In this document: one piece after another, positions 35,338 through 47,952 of the stretch | How the letters are laid out: every line of letters starts with the position of its first letter | Numbering within the stretch: the stretch's first letter is position 1 | NCBI GenBank assembly: GCA_950295325.1 | Contig: OX485806.1 | Span: forward strand, 56,105,169 to 56,169,168 | DNA from: Polytrichum commune | Taxonomy: Eukaryota > Streptophyta > Polytrichopsida > Polytrichales > Polytrichaceae | Length of the DNA stretch: 64,000 nucleotides | Direction: 5' to 3' | Translations under genes and position numbers: made by a program | The notes under the pieces: generated by a model | Database searches by the model: none | Seen by the model: only the letters and a program-made list of their open reading frames with translations | Told to the model about the DNA's origin: nothing

Positions 35338-35928
35338 TTGTAATCATTTTTTTTGATTTTACCCCAATTAATTTTTCTCAAAGCCCAATTATTGTCCATT
35401 TTTCTCTTACACCACATTTTATTTTGTGCACCTCATTTTTTTGGTTTTGTAAGCGACATTTTTTTCATGAAGGACATTTTTCTTTTTACAACCATGAATT
35501 GTGAAATTCAAGTACAATATTAAATTCATGTGAACTAAATCAAAACAATAAACCTAATGCAAAGACATGCAACTGAAACATTGTCTTAGACTATGAAATA
35601 AAGTCAAATATGATAAGTTAGTTTGTATTTAAGAACACAATGTATCCAGCCTCTTGCGGGTTCAATTTAGTCCAATTTGGCTCATATTTGTGGGTCCAAT
35701 TCGGATCCTAAAGCTCAAACATAAACATTTCTAATATGCTAGATATGACAAGAAAATTATAGAGATGATTGCATCCACATCAATCCAAACACAATCACTC
35801 TCCATATACTTATACTTGTTGTGGTTTGGATGCTTTTGAAACCAATACAAGTAGACCATTGCAATTGGCAAGGTAGATCCCCTGTTTCTGTTTTGAATTG
35901 CCTTCTTCATCAAGTCGATTGCCTACCT
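35338..35928. other. AT-rich sequence flanking the element; no gene seen
   Basis: This is the continuation of the insertion site of the large element. Short frames on both strands (for example 35731-35913 minus) show no recognisable similarity. Confidence 0.4.
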
Positions 35929-36691
35929 TCATGGAAGTCCAATCTTATGTTGATCATCGCATTGCCGGAGCAACATTACAACAACCCGAACCATACTAGG
36001 CAACTATGGCCTCATATTGGGCCAAAGCCCATGGAGGCCGTGCCGTTCGGCCTCGGGTGGGTGAGGCCACACCACCTCACCCATATAAGCCTCTAGCACT
36101 CTAGGCGGGGCCCGTACCCCACCGTCAAGAATCCTATTGTCTCTCTACCAAGAGGTGGGGCCAAGTAGACATTTTCCCTTAGCCGCTGGGCCTAGAAGCC
36201 CCTAGCAGCTTCAAACCATCATAACTTCTTTGTATGATGTCTGATGTTGACAAGCAACCACTCCATCTTCATCTACATTTCACGTAAATGCCGATGGGCT
36301 CTTCACTTGCCCCATTCAGGCAAATATTGAGGAAGTTATGCCTGTTCAAACCTTGGCAGTCCCGGGAATCACTTTCAGGCACTGCTGTACGAGGGCGCTG
36401 TCCCGGGACAGCGCCCCACTCAAATTGCTATAACTCCTAGCTCACACCTCCAATAAAGGTGTTCTTGAGCATTATGGAATCTACACGCCATAAGCTACGC
36501 ATAGCTAAAGGCTTAACCCTCGTGCCTCTTATTTTCTGTGTTTGGGAGGCGTTCCCAACGCCCGGGGCTTTTGCCCACACTAGGATCACTTGGGCCCTCT
36601 CACCAACGGCGTCACAAGTATCGGGTGTCACTCCGGGGTCCCCCTTGTGCCCATGGTGTTTTGGGCACTCCTCATGGAAAGTTGCGCGACA
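35929..36691 (-). mobile_element. Truncated LTR of the TGTCGC family
   Basis: Homologous to most of the solo LTR at 17715-18651 (ATGGAAGTCC start, GCGCCCCACTCAAATTGC, TCCGGGGTCCCCCTTGTGCC) and ends GTTGCGCGACA at 36691. The part corresponding to the first 200 bp is missing. It ends only 16 bp before the next LTR. Confidence 0.85.
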
Positions 36692-36707
36692 TGAATTGAT
36701 AGTTGCA

Positions 36708-39498
36708 TGTGGTGCTTTTGGGCACCCCCCTCCGAGGGAGCCTAAAAGTACCGCACAAGCCCTTCGGTGAGGGTGGCCTGCCTTGGCAGGTGCCCAAGCC
36801 GAACCCGGTTGTTTTGATATTTAGTGGATGTTTTGTGTTTGTGGAGGGGTTTGATAATCGTGTCGTAATCTTCCAAAAGGTTGTGCCTAGATTCTAAGTG
36901 TCTAATAAAATTATCAAGTTCCCTAACTTAATGCCTAATCTATCCTAGTCTACGCGCAGAGGCACCAGCCTTGGGATCAAAGCAACCTAACCCTAATGAA
37001 TGAAATAACCTTACACTTTACCTTGGGCCACCTCTAATTTTTTACTTCTTATATATTAAATTCTCTAAACGGAGGGACCTTAATTAAGTACCACCCTCTC
37101 AACCTTCATTCTTAGTTTATTGTTGATTGAACAAAGCCTATGTTACTAAGTTCATAATATATGGCATCACCACCTACCTGTTTGGTGCACACCCTAACCC
37201 GAACCCTTCAAGGCCCTGTGCGGGCCTCTTGAAGGTTGATTGATACTTACACCCTCCGATCTTTGCCGTCAGAGGGGTAGTCTCAATCCTCCGAGTTAAG
37301 TTTCTGGTTGGTTTTTTGCCCACGGGCGTCGTACGAATGTTGTTGGTTATTAATTAGTTCAACATGATTTGACCACAAAAATTCAACTTGATGGAACTGG
37401 GGAATAAGGCAACCTGTATGTTCAAATTGTTGCACAATCTTCAAGGGTTGGGGCCATCACCTCCAACCCTTGGGGCCAACAACATGATGGTGGTTTCGTG
37501 GGTCATTACCTCCACCTTACCACCTACAAACATACAGAGTGGTCATGCCAGTGATTAACCCGGCTTCACCACACACGAACGAGCTATGAATGGAAAACTA
37601 CTATCACAACATTTAACCAAGAGGCTCCACACACATGGGAGTTGGAATCCCACTTGGCGGCTAGGTGGGTGATGCCCCCCTAGCCTTACATGGATAGTTG
37701 GGTTGGGGTGAGAATTTACCTTTGTCGCGCTCCCTCCAATCCTAAATTGAAGGGTGTAGGGTTGGTGCGGAACCCTTACTCCAACGCTAGGCCGCCCACC
37801 ACACCAACTCGTACCCGCCAACCTTGGATGGACGAACCTCTTCTCGTAAGGCAGCAGATACCCTTTGTTTAAACGACCACAAATTTTGCTCACAAGCTTC
37901 AATTGGAATAATTGTTAGTTATCTATAAATCTTAAAATAATAAATATAATTCATCCAATTATTAAAGCAATTGTATGGATCTTCTTAAAGATATGAGCTT
38001 ACAAAGTCAGCTCCTAACATTCAAGAGGCAGTTGGGATACCTTCATTCAAACATCCATAACTTTTGCCTATTAACTTAGATTCCAGCAAACTTAGACTTT
38101 CTAGAAACCTTAAAATCAGATCTACAACTACCCGAGATATCAAAACAACTGCATGCTTCATCTTGCAGGTATGAGCTTACAAAGTCAGCTCTTATATTTT
38201 AAGAGGCAGCTGGGATACCTTCATTCAACATCTATAACTTTTGCCTATTAACTTAGATTCTAGCAAGCTTAGACTACCTAGAAACCTTAAAATTAGATCT
38301 ACAAATATTTCAAATATTAAAACAACAGCATGCTTCCTCTTACGGGTTTAAGATTATAAAGTCAACTCTTATATTTTAAGAGGTAGCTCGGATACCTTCA
38401 TTCAAACATTCATAATTCTCATTCCTTAAATATGATTGTGACAAACTTATACTTTCTTAGAAGCTAACAACAAGAACTATAACGCATTTGAATATCAAAG
38501 CAACTAGATCATTTCTCTTTTAGTTATGCGCTTGCAAAGGTAGCGCTTGTAATTTCAGAGGCAGCTTAGACATCTTCATTCAAATACTCATAACTTTTGC
38601 TACCTAACTCTGATTCTAACAATCTTAGGCTTTTTGGAAAGCTAACATCAAAGGCTAAATTAACTTCAAATCTGAAGGCTAAACTATAGTATTTGTGTTC
38701 ATTATACTTGCTTGAAAGTGGCACAGCTACTTAGCGGCGTGTTCAAAAACATACTATCTTCTCTCAAGAATTCTAATTTATGGCTATATTGAATTAATGA
38801 GGATGTTTTCTCCTTCTAACTACGATTCTAGAAGGCTTCGCCGTGCAAAAAATAAAAATGTGGAGAGAGATTGAAAAGGAAGAGGAGTTTTTCAAACCCT
38901 CTCCAAAAAGAGTTGGACCCCTCCGCCACCGGCTTCATTCTTCGAACCCTTTCCCGAAATTTTGGCTTGGGATTTTTTTTCGGTTGAGGTTGCTACCCTC
39001 TCGCCGAGGTGGCTCCGACGGGGAACCTTAGAACATTTCTAATTTTTTGCCATCTAATTGGCAAGGGGGCAAGTGGGCAAGTAGTCCCTTTGCTTTCTTT
39101 CTATTTTTTCTTCAAAAGTCTTCAAGCCGATTTCGTCTTCTTACGCCAAACACCTCCAATAGCCTTGTGTGACCCCTATTAACTAATAAACTAATATTTG
39201 CTTAGCTAGCATATACTAACATTTGCTTAGCTAACAGTTTTTATTAGCTAGCATATTTTTTCTACTTCGGTATTTTTCTATCACTACTTAGTTTTCATTT
39301 TAACCAACCTTACCCTTCACTAGAATTTTGTTACTTCCGGTTGAAGGCCCGAAGTCTTTAGTACTCGACCTTCATTCTTCTAGGCTAATTACTAATTGAA
39401 TTAATTTTCCCTAAATTCCCTATAAATTCTAACTTTTAATGCTAACATCCTAACTTAAAGTGATCCCGCGGAGTGGTGGACCACTCTAAGGGTTCACA
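36708..39498 (+). mobile_element. Solo LTR, 2791 bp, homologous to 20918-23831
   Basis: Starts TGTGGTGCTTTTGGGCAC and ends CTAAGGGTTCACA. Flanks are TTGCA (36703-36707) and TAGCA (39499-39503), a duplication with one mismatch. Colinear with the 20918 copy throughout. It includes a threefold degenerate repeat of GCTTACAAAGTCAGCTCTTA with CATTCAAACATCCATAACTT between 37990 and 38600. No coding capacity. Confidence 0.8.
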
Positions 39499-39528
39499 TA
39501 GCAGGCCTAACTCTGGTTGTTTTTCCAG

Positions 39529-39631
39529 CTGCCTTGACCGTAGATTCAAAACCTCGCATTTCTTTAAAACAGACACCAACATCAGACCCTAGATGTAGCA
39601 ACATAGATGTGGTGGATGATGATACAACAAG
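39529..39631 (+). other. Orphan exon-like block
   Basis: A TTTTTCCAG acceptor-like border is followed by 103 open bases (encoding ALTVDSKPRISLKQTPTSDP and CSNIDVVDDDTT), then a GGTAATC donor-like border. It could be a captured exon next to the solo LTR end. I do not recognise it, and no neighbouring exon is evident. Confidence 0.3.
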
Positions 39632-41854
39632 GTAATCATCAGAATTATTAAAATAAATAAAATTCTTCATGTGAGTTAACCTATCCTTGGATAGATATGG
39701 ATTTCCATTTAACTGGCTAACTAACCTGGATTGGTAAATGAAATGACCCTAGAATGTGATTACTAGGAGAACTTTGGAAGACGGTGGAATACTAGAAACT
39801 TGTTTCTCATGCTTGCTGAGTAGCTCCACAAACACCTGTCGAGTATCCATCAACATGTTTTTTTATAAGCAAAAAAATTAATTTACTTGCACAAGATCAA
39901 ACAATTTCCTCTTTGCACTAAATCTTGCAATTGCATCACATCTATTTTTCTTGTTTGTACATGTTCTAACAATGGATATTTCAATACAACAAATTTGTAT
40001 GCCTCAAGGCCTCTGTTTGTGTTTGATTTACATTGCTATCAATTAGTGTGGGCAAGCATGTGAAGATCAATCAAACACCACAAAGGATAAGGAAAACCTA
40101 TACTTTGAGTAGTCAAACTAAAAGGCAAACATTATGAGTCCTATTTAAACTTTGAAGCTTTATACGATCAAACCTTACCCTAGACCCAATCTCACACCCA
40201 ATAGATTGAAATTGAAGGATGATTTTCAAGCACCTTAACATACAACGATTTCACAACCCCATTGCACATGTACCTTAACCCTCAACTCAAAATTCCTAAA
40301 CCTTGATCTATGTTGCAATGAACTTTAATAACCCTTAACACAAAAGAATCCACTCTACTTATTGGATCAACTCCCGTCGCTAAAGGCTCCTTGTTGCTAA
40401 TATGACAAGAACACACACGCCTTTCATTGAAGCAGGGTTGCCGTCCTCCCTTTCCTACTCTTATTCTCTTGCTACATAATGAGCCTCTCACCCTAGACTA
40501 CTGAGACCCCTCCAACTTAGCTTTTGTTTTCCCGCGTTGCCCAATGGCCAATGGTCTCTAGGCAGCCTGAAGAAAAAACGAGTTTTTCTCTTTTGTATTG
40601 GAAAAAAAAATATTCAAACAAAGCGCCAAAATTTTCCCTCCCCGCACGTGAGGAGAGACCATTAACTCCACATTGGAACCATTGGTTTAATAATGTTCAA
40701 GCAAGCCAACGTGCAAAATCATCCATCCAAGAATTTTCAACAAAAAATTATGTTTTTTTCATTCACTAGCATAAACCCTACCCTAGATCCACTACCCCTA
40801 GTAATTATTTTCATGTTGTTTTACATGTGCCAACAAGATAAAAGAGGCCATTATATGTGATGGTAATCTACATTGTTGTGTAAATAACGATTGTGTGTCA
40901 CTGCAGCTTGAGTACCAACCAGCACTAACAAACAACACTAAAACATAACAAAGTAATACATAAACAATACATCTCGACAAAGAAAAAACCAAACCCTTAC
41001 AAAAGCTTTAAATCTCTCTTCAAATGCACATAATTAATCAAGTTATCTCTCACTCCACCACGGGAGAATCCAAGAGTGTAAGTAGGGGAAGAAGAATTCA
41101 AGATTCATTGCAAAAACATATAATCTTCACCTCACACAAATTCTTTCCACACTCTCATTCACAAGGCTTGACTTGGCAATAATGCCAAACCAAAAAGGAG
41201 GCTCCTCACTTAGGAACTTCCCTCTCTGCATATTATATTGATCCATCCAAACCTAAATAAATAAAACCCAACGGATAAGGTGCGGCCGCCGACGCCGCAT
41301 ACTGTGACAGTTGTCGTGTAAATAACGATCGTGTGTCACTACAGCTCGAGTATCAACCACCACTAACAAATAACACTAAAACATAGCAAAATCACACATA
41401 AACAACACACGTTGACATGGCCCCCTCAACTGACTATGGAGTCCTACCAAACAGCTAGGACCAATGCCAATCCAAAGGGCATAGATAATGAAGGATTGCT
41501 CCATAACAAACTAGTATGGTGAATATCATTCCACGGAACTGTAGGCTAGGTGCAGTGTGAGCCCCATCTTTAATTGCCTTTGATGATTGGCCATCAAATT
41601 CCAAAGAATTAATTCCACCATCTCATGTTCGATCGCGTGTCTAAACTATAACTCATTATTTTCCATTTGGACATGCATAACACAGTGAAAGCCACACATG
41701 ATCATTGAGTACGACTAGTGAAAGCACTAGGTACTAAGAATCCTCGACAACAAGGAAAACTCCACTGTCCAACTGGTAGAGAAGTCAAGGGTGGCCTCAA
41801 ACATGCCATGTGCCAACCACGTTGACATTAATCACACAAGAGCATGGTAGCCGT
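39632..41854. other. Gene-poor stretch with a pair of direct repeats
   Basis: Mostly AT-rich with short random frames. Two same-strand copies of about 110 bp lie at 40871-40980 and 41310-41418, sharing GTGTAAATAACGAT, GTGTGTCACT and AACACTAAAACATA. No gene can be supported. Confidence 0.5.
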
Positions 41855-44509
41855 TCATTTCTTGTCCCCCCACACAAAACATGGAAAACCCTCTGAAACG
41901 ACGGCCAATTCAGGATGGATTATACCGTTGATGGGTACATGACATGGACATTCATAATTTTTGGAATGCTCACGACATTCCCAACCATCCTTGCCTTCCA
42001 ACAACAACAAACCACACAGCAACACCTCCTTCATCTGAAGGATAATGCTCCCCGCCGTGACATCCAATGTCGTGGGTACATCACATTGGAGATAGACATA
42101 ATCCCCTTGTCGGAATCTCCACAATTGAGGTCGGTAAGCACCACTACAAATGCGTGAATAACGTAGCGTGTCACGGTGCTGAGCAATGGACAAATTTTCC
42201 ATGGCCATAGGCATGGCCCTCTAGAAAAGTTGAGCCCGCTCCTGCAAACACTTTGCCCAAATGTTTGGGTCATCCAAGTCCACAACAGGAGCTAGCTTTT
42301 CCCGAATGGAACTTGGAGTATAAGCTCACGTCCATACAACAACTGATACGGGCTGTAGAACGCCAAAGAGGCATGCCTACTTAATCGATAGCCCATAGCA
42401 ATCCAAGGCAACATAAGGTTCCAATTCCGGTGGCTCCCATGAAGTAATCCATACTTCCTCAAGCCACGCTTGGTTGTCTTAACAATCCATTCACCCAAGC
42501 CATCTGCCTCCGGATGATCCCGAGAGGTGATACGGTGATCTATGAGAGCCTTTGTGTACAACTCCTAAGAAATACCCGGAATTCCTTCCCTTGGTCCGTT
42601 AGTATCTCATCCGGTGCTCCAAAACGTGCCAACACACGATCCCAAAAAGTGGTCGTGGCCAACCTTGCAAAGTTTTGGGGTAGAGCAACAAGCTCAATCC
42701 ACTTGCTAAAATGCTCCACCATCACCAGCATGTACTGTGCTCCACGCGGTGTGACAACCAACAGTCTTACAAAGTCCAACGACCAACGATAGCCCAATCT
42801 CATGATAGGTAAGGGTTGTAACTGAGGTGACAAGGTGTTAAAGCTAGATTTGACCTGGTCATAAACTTCATATCTCCTGACATAAGCAGCTACATGGTGA
42901 TACATGCCAATCCACCAATATTGGCCACACAACATTGAATGTGTCCTGCGTATGCCAAAATGGCCAAGTTCCTCGTGCACTCGTCGCACCAAGGAAGACC
43001 TCTGATCCGGTCTAGGGACAATACGCCTTGTCCCATCCGACCATAATCAAAATAAGAAACCGTTCTCCCAACAAAACCTTGTTGTTCGATGTCCAATCCT
43101 ATTCCTTTCCATTGCCAAGGTAGACGAAGGAAAGGTCCCCTACTGAAGCTTATGTAATACAGGAAGATCCTCCTATATATCCGCAATAGCTTCAAGTCGA
43201 TCGGTCTCATCATCCGATCCATGTATCGGAACCTCAATAGCATCGCCAAAAAACAAAGTGAGGTAAGCAATCATGTGCCAACCTGGAACCTCCTCTCGAT
43301 CATATTTTCCACGCCACCTGGCCCCGGTCAAGTCCTAATCCGAAGGACTTGGATTGTGTAAAAGTCCATCTACATTCAAGTTGGTAATCCCAGCATGGTG
43401 CACCACATCAAATTCACACTCCTAGAGCAACAAAGGCCACCTTGCAAGCTTGTCAATAAACTTATTCGACTCTATGACCCACCGTAACGGCTGATGGTTA
43501 GTCACCAAAGTAAAGCGTTGATCATAAAAATATGGTTGGAAATGGGCAATAGCCCACACCGCCGCCAATGCTTGTCCCTCATAGGACGAATAATTGGCCT
43601 CCATAGTGTTGATGCTTCGCAAAGTATAAGCAACAACATACTTGCGGCCAAGATCATCCTTCTAATTGAGAAATGCTCCCAAACCCAATGAACTCTAGTT
43701 TGTGTGCAACAGGAAGGATTTGGAGACATCCGGACGTCGAAGCACTCGAGCCGCACCTAAATTTTACTTCAATGTCTCGAATACCTACTGTTGCTCACGA
43801 TGCCAAGTCCAAGGTTGGTCCTTGCTCATGAGAATGGTGAGAGGCTTGGTGATCAAGCTAAAGTTCTTGACAAATCGGCGATAATAATTCGCCAAGCCCA
43901 GAAAAACACAAAGTCTCGGCACATCGACCAGTGCCAAGATTTTTTGCAATGCGTCCACCTTAGTTTGTTGCACCCAAAGACCTGCACTAGTGGAATAATC
44001 ATATGATCTAGATATACTAGTCGGTCATGGAAAACTTGCACTTGCTATGATGCAAGCGCAATCCCCACCGCCGCAACCGTTAAAAAACGGGTTGCAGATG
44101 CCTCACATGCTCTTGCGGTGTCTTCTTGAAAATGTTAACGTCATCAATGTAACACCGAGCAAAGGGCAAGCCAAAGAGAACTTGGTCCATCACTCTTTGA
44201 AACTCAGCATGTGCATTCTTGAGGCCAAATGGAAGAAACTTCCAATGATATACTCGATCATTCCCATCCTGATCAACTCCCCAGAATGCGGTTTTCACTC
44301 GATCTTCCACCAAGTAATGAGAACTGTTGATAGCCGAATCTCAAGTCTAGGGTGCTAAAGACTCGAGAAAATCCGATCACATCAAACAACTCCTCCAAGA
44401 TTGGCATGGGATACCGATCCGATTTGGTCTTCCAATTAACTGGACTGTAATCCCTGCACATCCGCTTCTCCGTTCAATTGCCAAAGATATCCTTATTTGA
44501 TGGCATAAC
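41855..44509 (-). pseudogene. Ty3/gypsy pol: reverse transcriptase, RNase H, integrase
   Basis: Reading from high to low coordinates: RT motifs MCRDYSPVNWKTKSDRYPMP (44461 on), WGVDQDGNDRVYHWKFLPFG and the catalytic RCYIDD; then LGLANYYRRFVKNF; RNase H with YSSYEGQALAAVWAIAHFQP; integrase zinc-binding VHEELGHFGIRRTHSML; catalytic core LDFVRLLVVTPRGAQYMLV, LTDQGKEF and DGLGEWIVK. It would copy and integrate an element. It is broken by many stops and frameshifts. The RT is close to the plus-strand RT at 47953-48588, so both belong to one family. Its 5' part is cut off at 44510 by an LTR. No methyltransferase segment is preserved with this copy. Confidence 0.9.
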
Positions 44510-44931
44510 TGTGAGCCCAATATGGTGCCCACATATGTTCTTAATCTTAAAGTTCATTAAAACTTAGAGATTGTGAGTGCATTGAAATTTCAAAAAGATA
44601 AAAAGAGTTACGTCCTTAAGTTTAGATTTGAATTAAGTTAAAGCCTATGTTATGAGTCATTTAGAGGTTAGGATCTTTGCGGAATTAATTTAGGAATTAG
44701 TTTGAGAATTAGGTAGTACTTCGGGCAAATTGTTTAAAGTCAAGGTTTTAGCGTAAGAATTAGGCTCCTTACTGTCCATTTTAGGGAGGGGTTAGAGGCA
44801 GGTGGTTGATTTTCCCACAGGGCAGAGGTCGGGAAAACCAGGGAGGCCCCAGGTCAGGGAAGCCAGGAATGGCTCAGGTGAATAGGGCAAAAACTCGACG
44901 AAAACACTTTTTTTTTCGTCTGGGTGCAGGG
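44510..44931 (+). mobile_element. 5' fragment of a TGTGAGCCC-type LTR inserted in pol
   Basis: Begins TGTGAGCCCAATATGG at 44510, directly after a broken RT codon run of the minus-strand pol. The opening matches the LTRs at 7612, 14546 and 62602. It is itself cut at 44931 by the TGTCGC LTR. Its remaining part is not found in the window. Confidence 0.65.
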
Positions 44932-45834
44932 TGTCGCAACCCTTGCTAGTCCCCTTAAAAATCTTGCCAATTTGCATTTCTAGCAAAGGTCACGAGCGCT
45001 AACCCTTCACATTCCGCCATGCTAATGAATAGCTCCTCCTACCTCGGACCTTATAGTTCATAGGAGGGAACCAACCCTCCTACTTTGCTTTCGGGACTTG
45101 CCCCTTAATCGGTAACCCATTTCCCCAATGTGGACTTCCATCCATGGAAGTCCACTCCTATGTTGATCATTGCATTGCCAGAGCAACACTACAACAACCC
45201 GAACCATACTAGGCAACTATGGCCTCACAATGGGCCAAAGCCCATGGAGGCTGTGCCGTTCCGCCTCGGGTGGGTGAGGCCACACCACCTCACCCATATA
45301 AGCTTCTAGGACTCTACGCGGGGCCCCTACCCCACCGTCAAGAGACCTCTTGTCTCTCTACCAAGAGGTGGGGCCAAGTAGACATTTTCCCTTAGCTGCT
45401 GGGCCTGGAAGCCCCTAGCAGCTTCAGACCACCATGACTTCCTTGTACGAGGTTTGATGCTAACAAAAGACCAGTGCATCTTCATCTACGCTTCACGTAG
45501 ATGCCGATGGACTCCTCACTTTCCCCATTCAGGCAAGTATTAAGGAAGCTATGCCTGTTTGAACCTTGGCAGTCCTGGGAATCACTCCCAGGCACTGCTG
45601 TACCAGGGCGTTGTCCCGGGACAGCGCCCCACTCAAATTGCCATAACTCCTAGCTCACACCTCCGATTGAGGTGATCTTGACCATTCTAGAATCACCATG
45701 CCATGAGCTACGCATAGCTTATGGCTTTATCCTTGTGCCTCCTAGTCTCCGTGGGTGGGAGGCGTTCCCAACGCCCAGGGCCCTCACCCACACTAGGATC
45801 ACTTGGGCCCTCTCACCAACGGCGCCACAAGTCC
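44932..45834 (-). mobile_element. Near-complete TGTCGC-family LTR, minus orientation
   Basis: Starts TGTCGCAACCCTTGC and is colinear with the solo LTR 17715-18651 until CCAACGGCGCCACAAG, where the last 50-60 bases are replaced by an inverted piece of the same LTR (45835 on). Confidence 0.85.
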
Positions 45835-46243
45835 CTTGACGGTGGGGTAAAGGCCCTGCCAAAAGTCCTAGAAGCTTATATGGGTGAGGTGGTGTGGCCG
45901 AACCCAGCTGAGGCCGAATGACACAACCTCCAACATTGGCCCAATGTGAGGGCATAGTTGCCTAGTATAGTGTGGGTTGTTATAGTGTTGCTCCAACAAC
46001 GTGATGATCAATACAAGATTGGATTTCAATGGATGGAAGTCCACATTCAAAAATTGGTTACCAATTAAGGGGTGAGTCTCGAAAGCAAAGTTGGAGGGTT
46101 GGTTCCTCTCTTATGAATTATAAGGTCCAAGGTATGAGGAACTAATCATTAGCATGGCGGAATGAAAAGGGTTAGTGCTCGTGATCCTTGCTTGAAATGA
46201 ATATAACCAAGTTAGTTAAAAAGAGCTAACGAGGGTTGCGACA
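45835..46243 (+). mobile_element. 3' part of a TGTCGC-family LTR, plus orientation
   Basis: The reverse complement of about 44932-45347, ending GAGGGTTGCGACA. A tRNA-Met-type primer site follows two bases later, so this is the 5' LTR (3' part only) of the element that carries the methyltransferase and RT at 46461-48588. Its upstream half was lost when the head-to-head junction formed. Confidence 0.85.
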
Positions 46244-46245
46244 CG

Positions 46246-46261
46246 TGGTATTAGAGCAGGG
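46246..46261 (+). promoter_or_regulatory. Primer-binding site, initiator tRNA-Met type
   Basis: TGGTATTAGAGCAGGG differs at one early position from TGGTATCAGAGC, the usual primer site complementary to initiator tRNA-Met in many plant LTR elements. It sits two bases after the LTR end and fixes the orientation of the following element as plus. Confidence 0.8.
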
Positions 46262-46460
46262 TCCCAATATTTGAACTAGCGTTTGTAGGAAAATATGGCT
46301 ATCAAATGTGCGAATTATAATGGTAAGCCCGGGACTTCCAAATATATTCGAGGCTTAGAATACCAAATGCATCCAAAAGCTTGAAAGGTCGTAATGTTGG
46401 AATGAAACTCCAATTCAAAATGCCTAAAAGGTGATAATGTGGGAATGACCTTAGTGCAAA

Positions 46461-47660
46461 TAAGGCACCCGGGGTCTCTTAAGGCCTATGTGCGCGAATT
46501 CCACAAAGCTACTCCAGCGATGTGAGGACATTATCCTCTATCTCGGTTCTACGACACCGGTCACACCGGATAGCCCATCGGCGTTGGCACACACCATTCT
46601 GTGATGCCCACCGGACAAGGGGATTACTTTGGTGGAAGTGTTTGGGGGCATCGGAATAGGATTGACAGCCGTGTTGGAGGCTGGCCTCACGGTTCGACGG
46701 TATGTCCATGTGAATAACAGTCAAGTGTCCACCCGTGTGGCTCTTCAACATTTCCACTAGTTGGTGGTGTTGTACCCATAGCAGTTACACCCGACTACCA
46801 TTCGTGGGTGTTTTGCACGTCTCCCTCGTGATGTTACACTTATCAATGAAACAAACTTACAACAGTTGGGTCCGGTGGATATGGTGATCGCAGGATGGCC
46901 ATGCCAGGGCCACTCACGTGCTGGAGCAGGCCGAGGTCTAGAGGATCCCAAGTCTAGTCTATTATGGGACCTCATCCGGCTCATGCAGAGGTGGTTTGCC
47001 CACCAACCTTCCCTTCCAGGGTATATCTTCAATAATGTACCTTTGTTGAAGAAGACTTAGGTCAAGGTGTTAGAACACCGACATTATGTTTGTCAGCACC
47101 TTGGAGATCTCATTTTTGTGGATGTCACGAGCCTTGGTTCTTATTCCCACCGGCTTCGGTGGATTTGGACCAACCTCTCACCGTTATCCACTTTAGTTGC
47201 AATATTTTCTGCAGTGCCTCCACCTTTTGATCAGAAGGTAGATAACATCTTGGATCCAAACCGGACCTCTTTGCCGGTTGTTCGAGATGATTTACTCCCA
47301 TTGGCATTGGTCAACAAAGTGGGGCCACCACGGAGGGCCTTCCCCACTTTTATGACGTTTCCACAGTCATTCGCATTCTGCGATCGGGGGTCGGGTATGG
47401 TGTGGGATGCTCACACCAAAACCCACACTGAATCATTGGCTGATGAATGGGAGCATACCATGGGATTCCGCACTGGCACCACTGCAGCTCCTTGCCTTTC
47501 TGAGGGCCAACGACGCTTTGTGTTGGGCCAAGCCATAAATCTTTATACCATGGTGGGGACTGTTGATTTATGCCTTGCATTGCAACGACATCATGGTGAC
47601 CAGTTGTTCTATATAGGGGCAGAGGACTCTGGTCAGGGGCATAGCAATTCACATCCATAG
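46461..47660 (+). pseudogene. Cytosine-C5 DNA methyltransferase domain in a Ty3/gypsy element
   Basis: A single plus-strand frame carries the C5-methyltransferase motifs in canonical order: motif I TLVEVFGGIGIGLTAVLEAG (about 46626 on), the acceptor-like RRYVHV, motif IV DMVIAGWPCQGHSRAG with the PCQ catalytic Cys (46899-46907), motif VI IFNNVPLL (47025-47048), motif VIII SHRLRWIWTNL (47145-47177), and motifs IX-X MGFRTGTT, CLSEGQRRFVLGQAINLY. Such enzymes methylate cytosine in DNA with S-adenosylmethionine. The un-permuted order and the HR.R..W.NL motif resemble DNMT3 rather than the permuted DRM type. Four in-frame stops (46602, 46758, 46779 and 47058) and Asn in place of the ENV Glu make this copy inactive. 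It lies between the element's primer site and its RT, with no recognisable gag. Confidence 0.88.
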
Positions 47661-47952
47661 ATAAGGGAATTGAGGTCATGACTGGAGAAGCCGAACGAAT
47701 ATTTTGATTCAAACAACAGGTGATGGAGGAACTTCGAGCTCAATGGATTTATACTGCTTTGGCTTCTTCACCTCCGGTGGTGGCTTCATCATCACATATT
47801 GGTGGTGATGAAGAGGGGACAGACTTTATTGCTAGCACGAAGGTTGGGGCATGGTTAATGCCCCCTCCTCTCAGTAGTAGTTAGAGTCCGTGCCAGCACC
47901 AAGTGGCTTCCCCCTGGTGGAGAGGGAGACCACATAGTTTGATGATTGGCCA
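47661..47952 (+). other. Linker between the methyltransferase and RT regions
   Basis: One frame reads VMEELRAQWIYTALASSPPV and VASSSHIGGDEEG before hitting a stop, suggesting a degraded low-complexity polyprotein linker. No protease motif (D[TS]G) is visible here, although gypsy elements usually carry protease upstream of RT. Confidence 0.4.

Noticed and set aside
46509-47032. Minus-strand frames opposite the methyltransferase
   Set aside because: Shadows of the plus-strand coding frame. The plus frame carries all C5-methyltransferase motifs in order.
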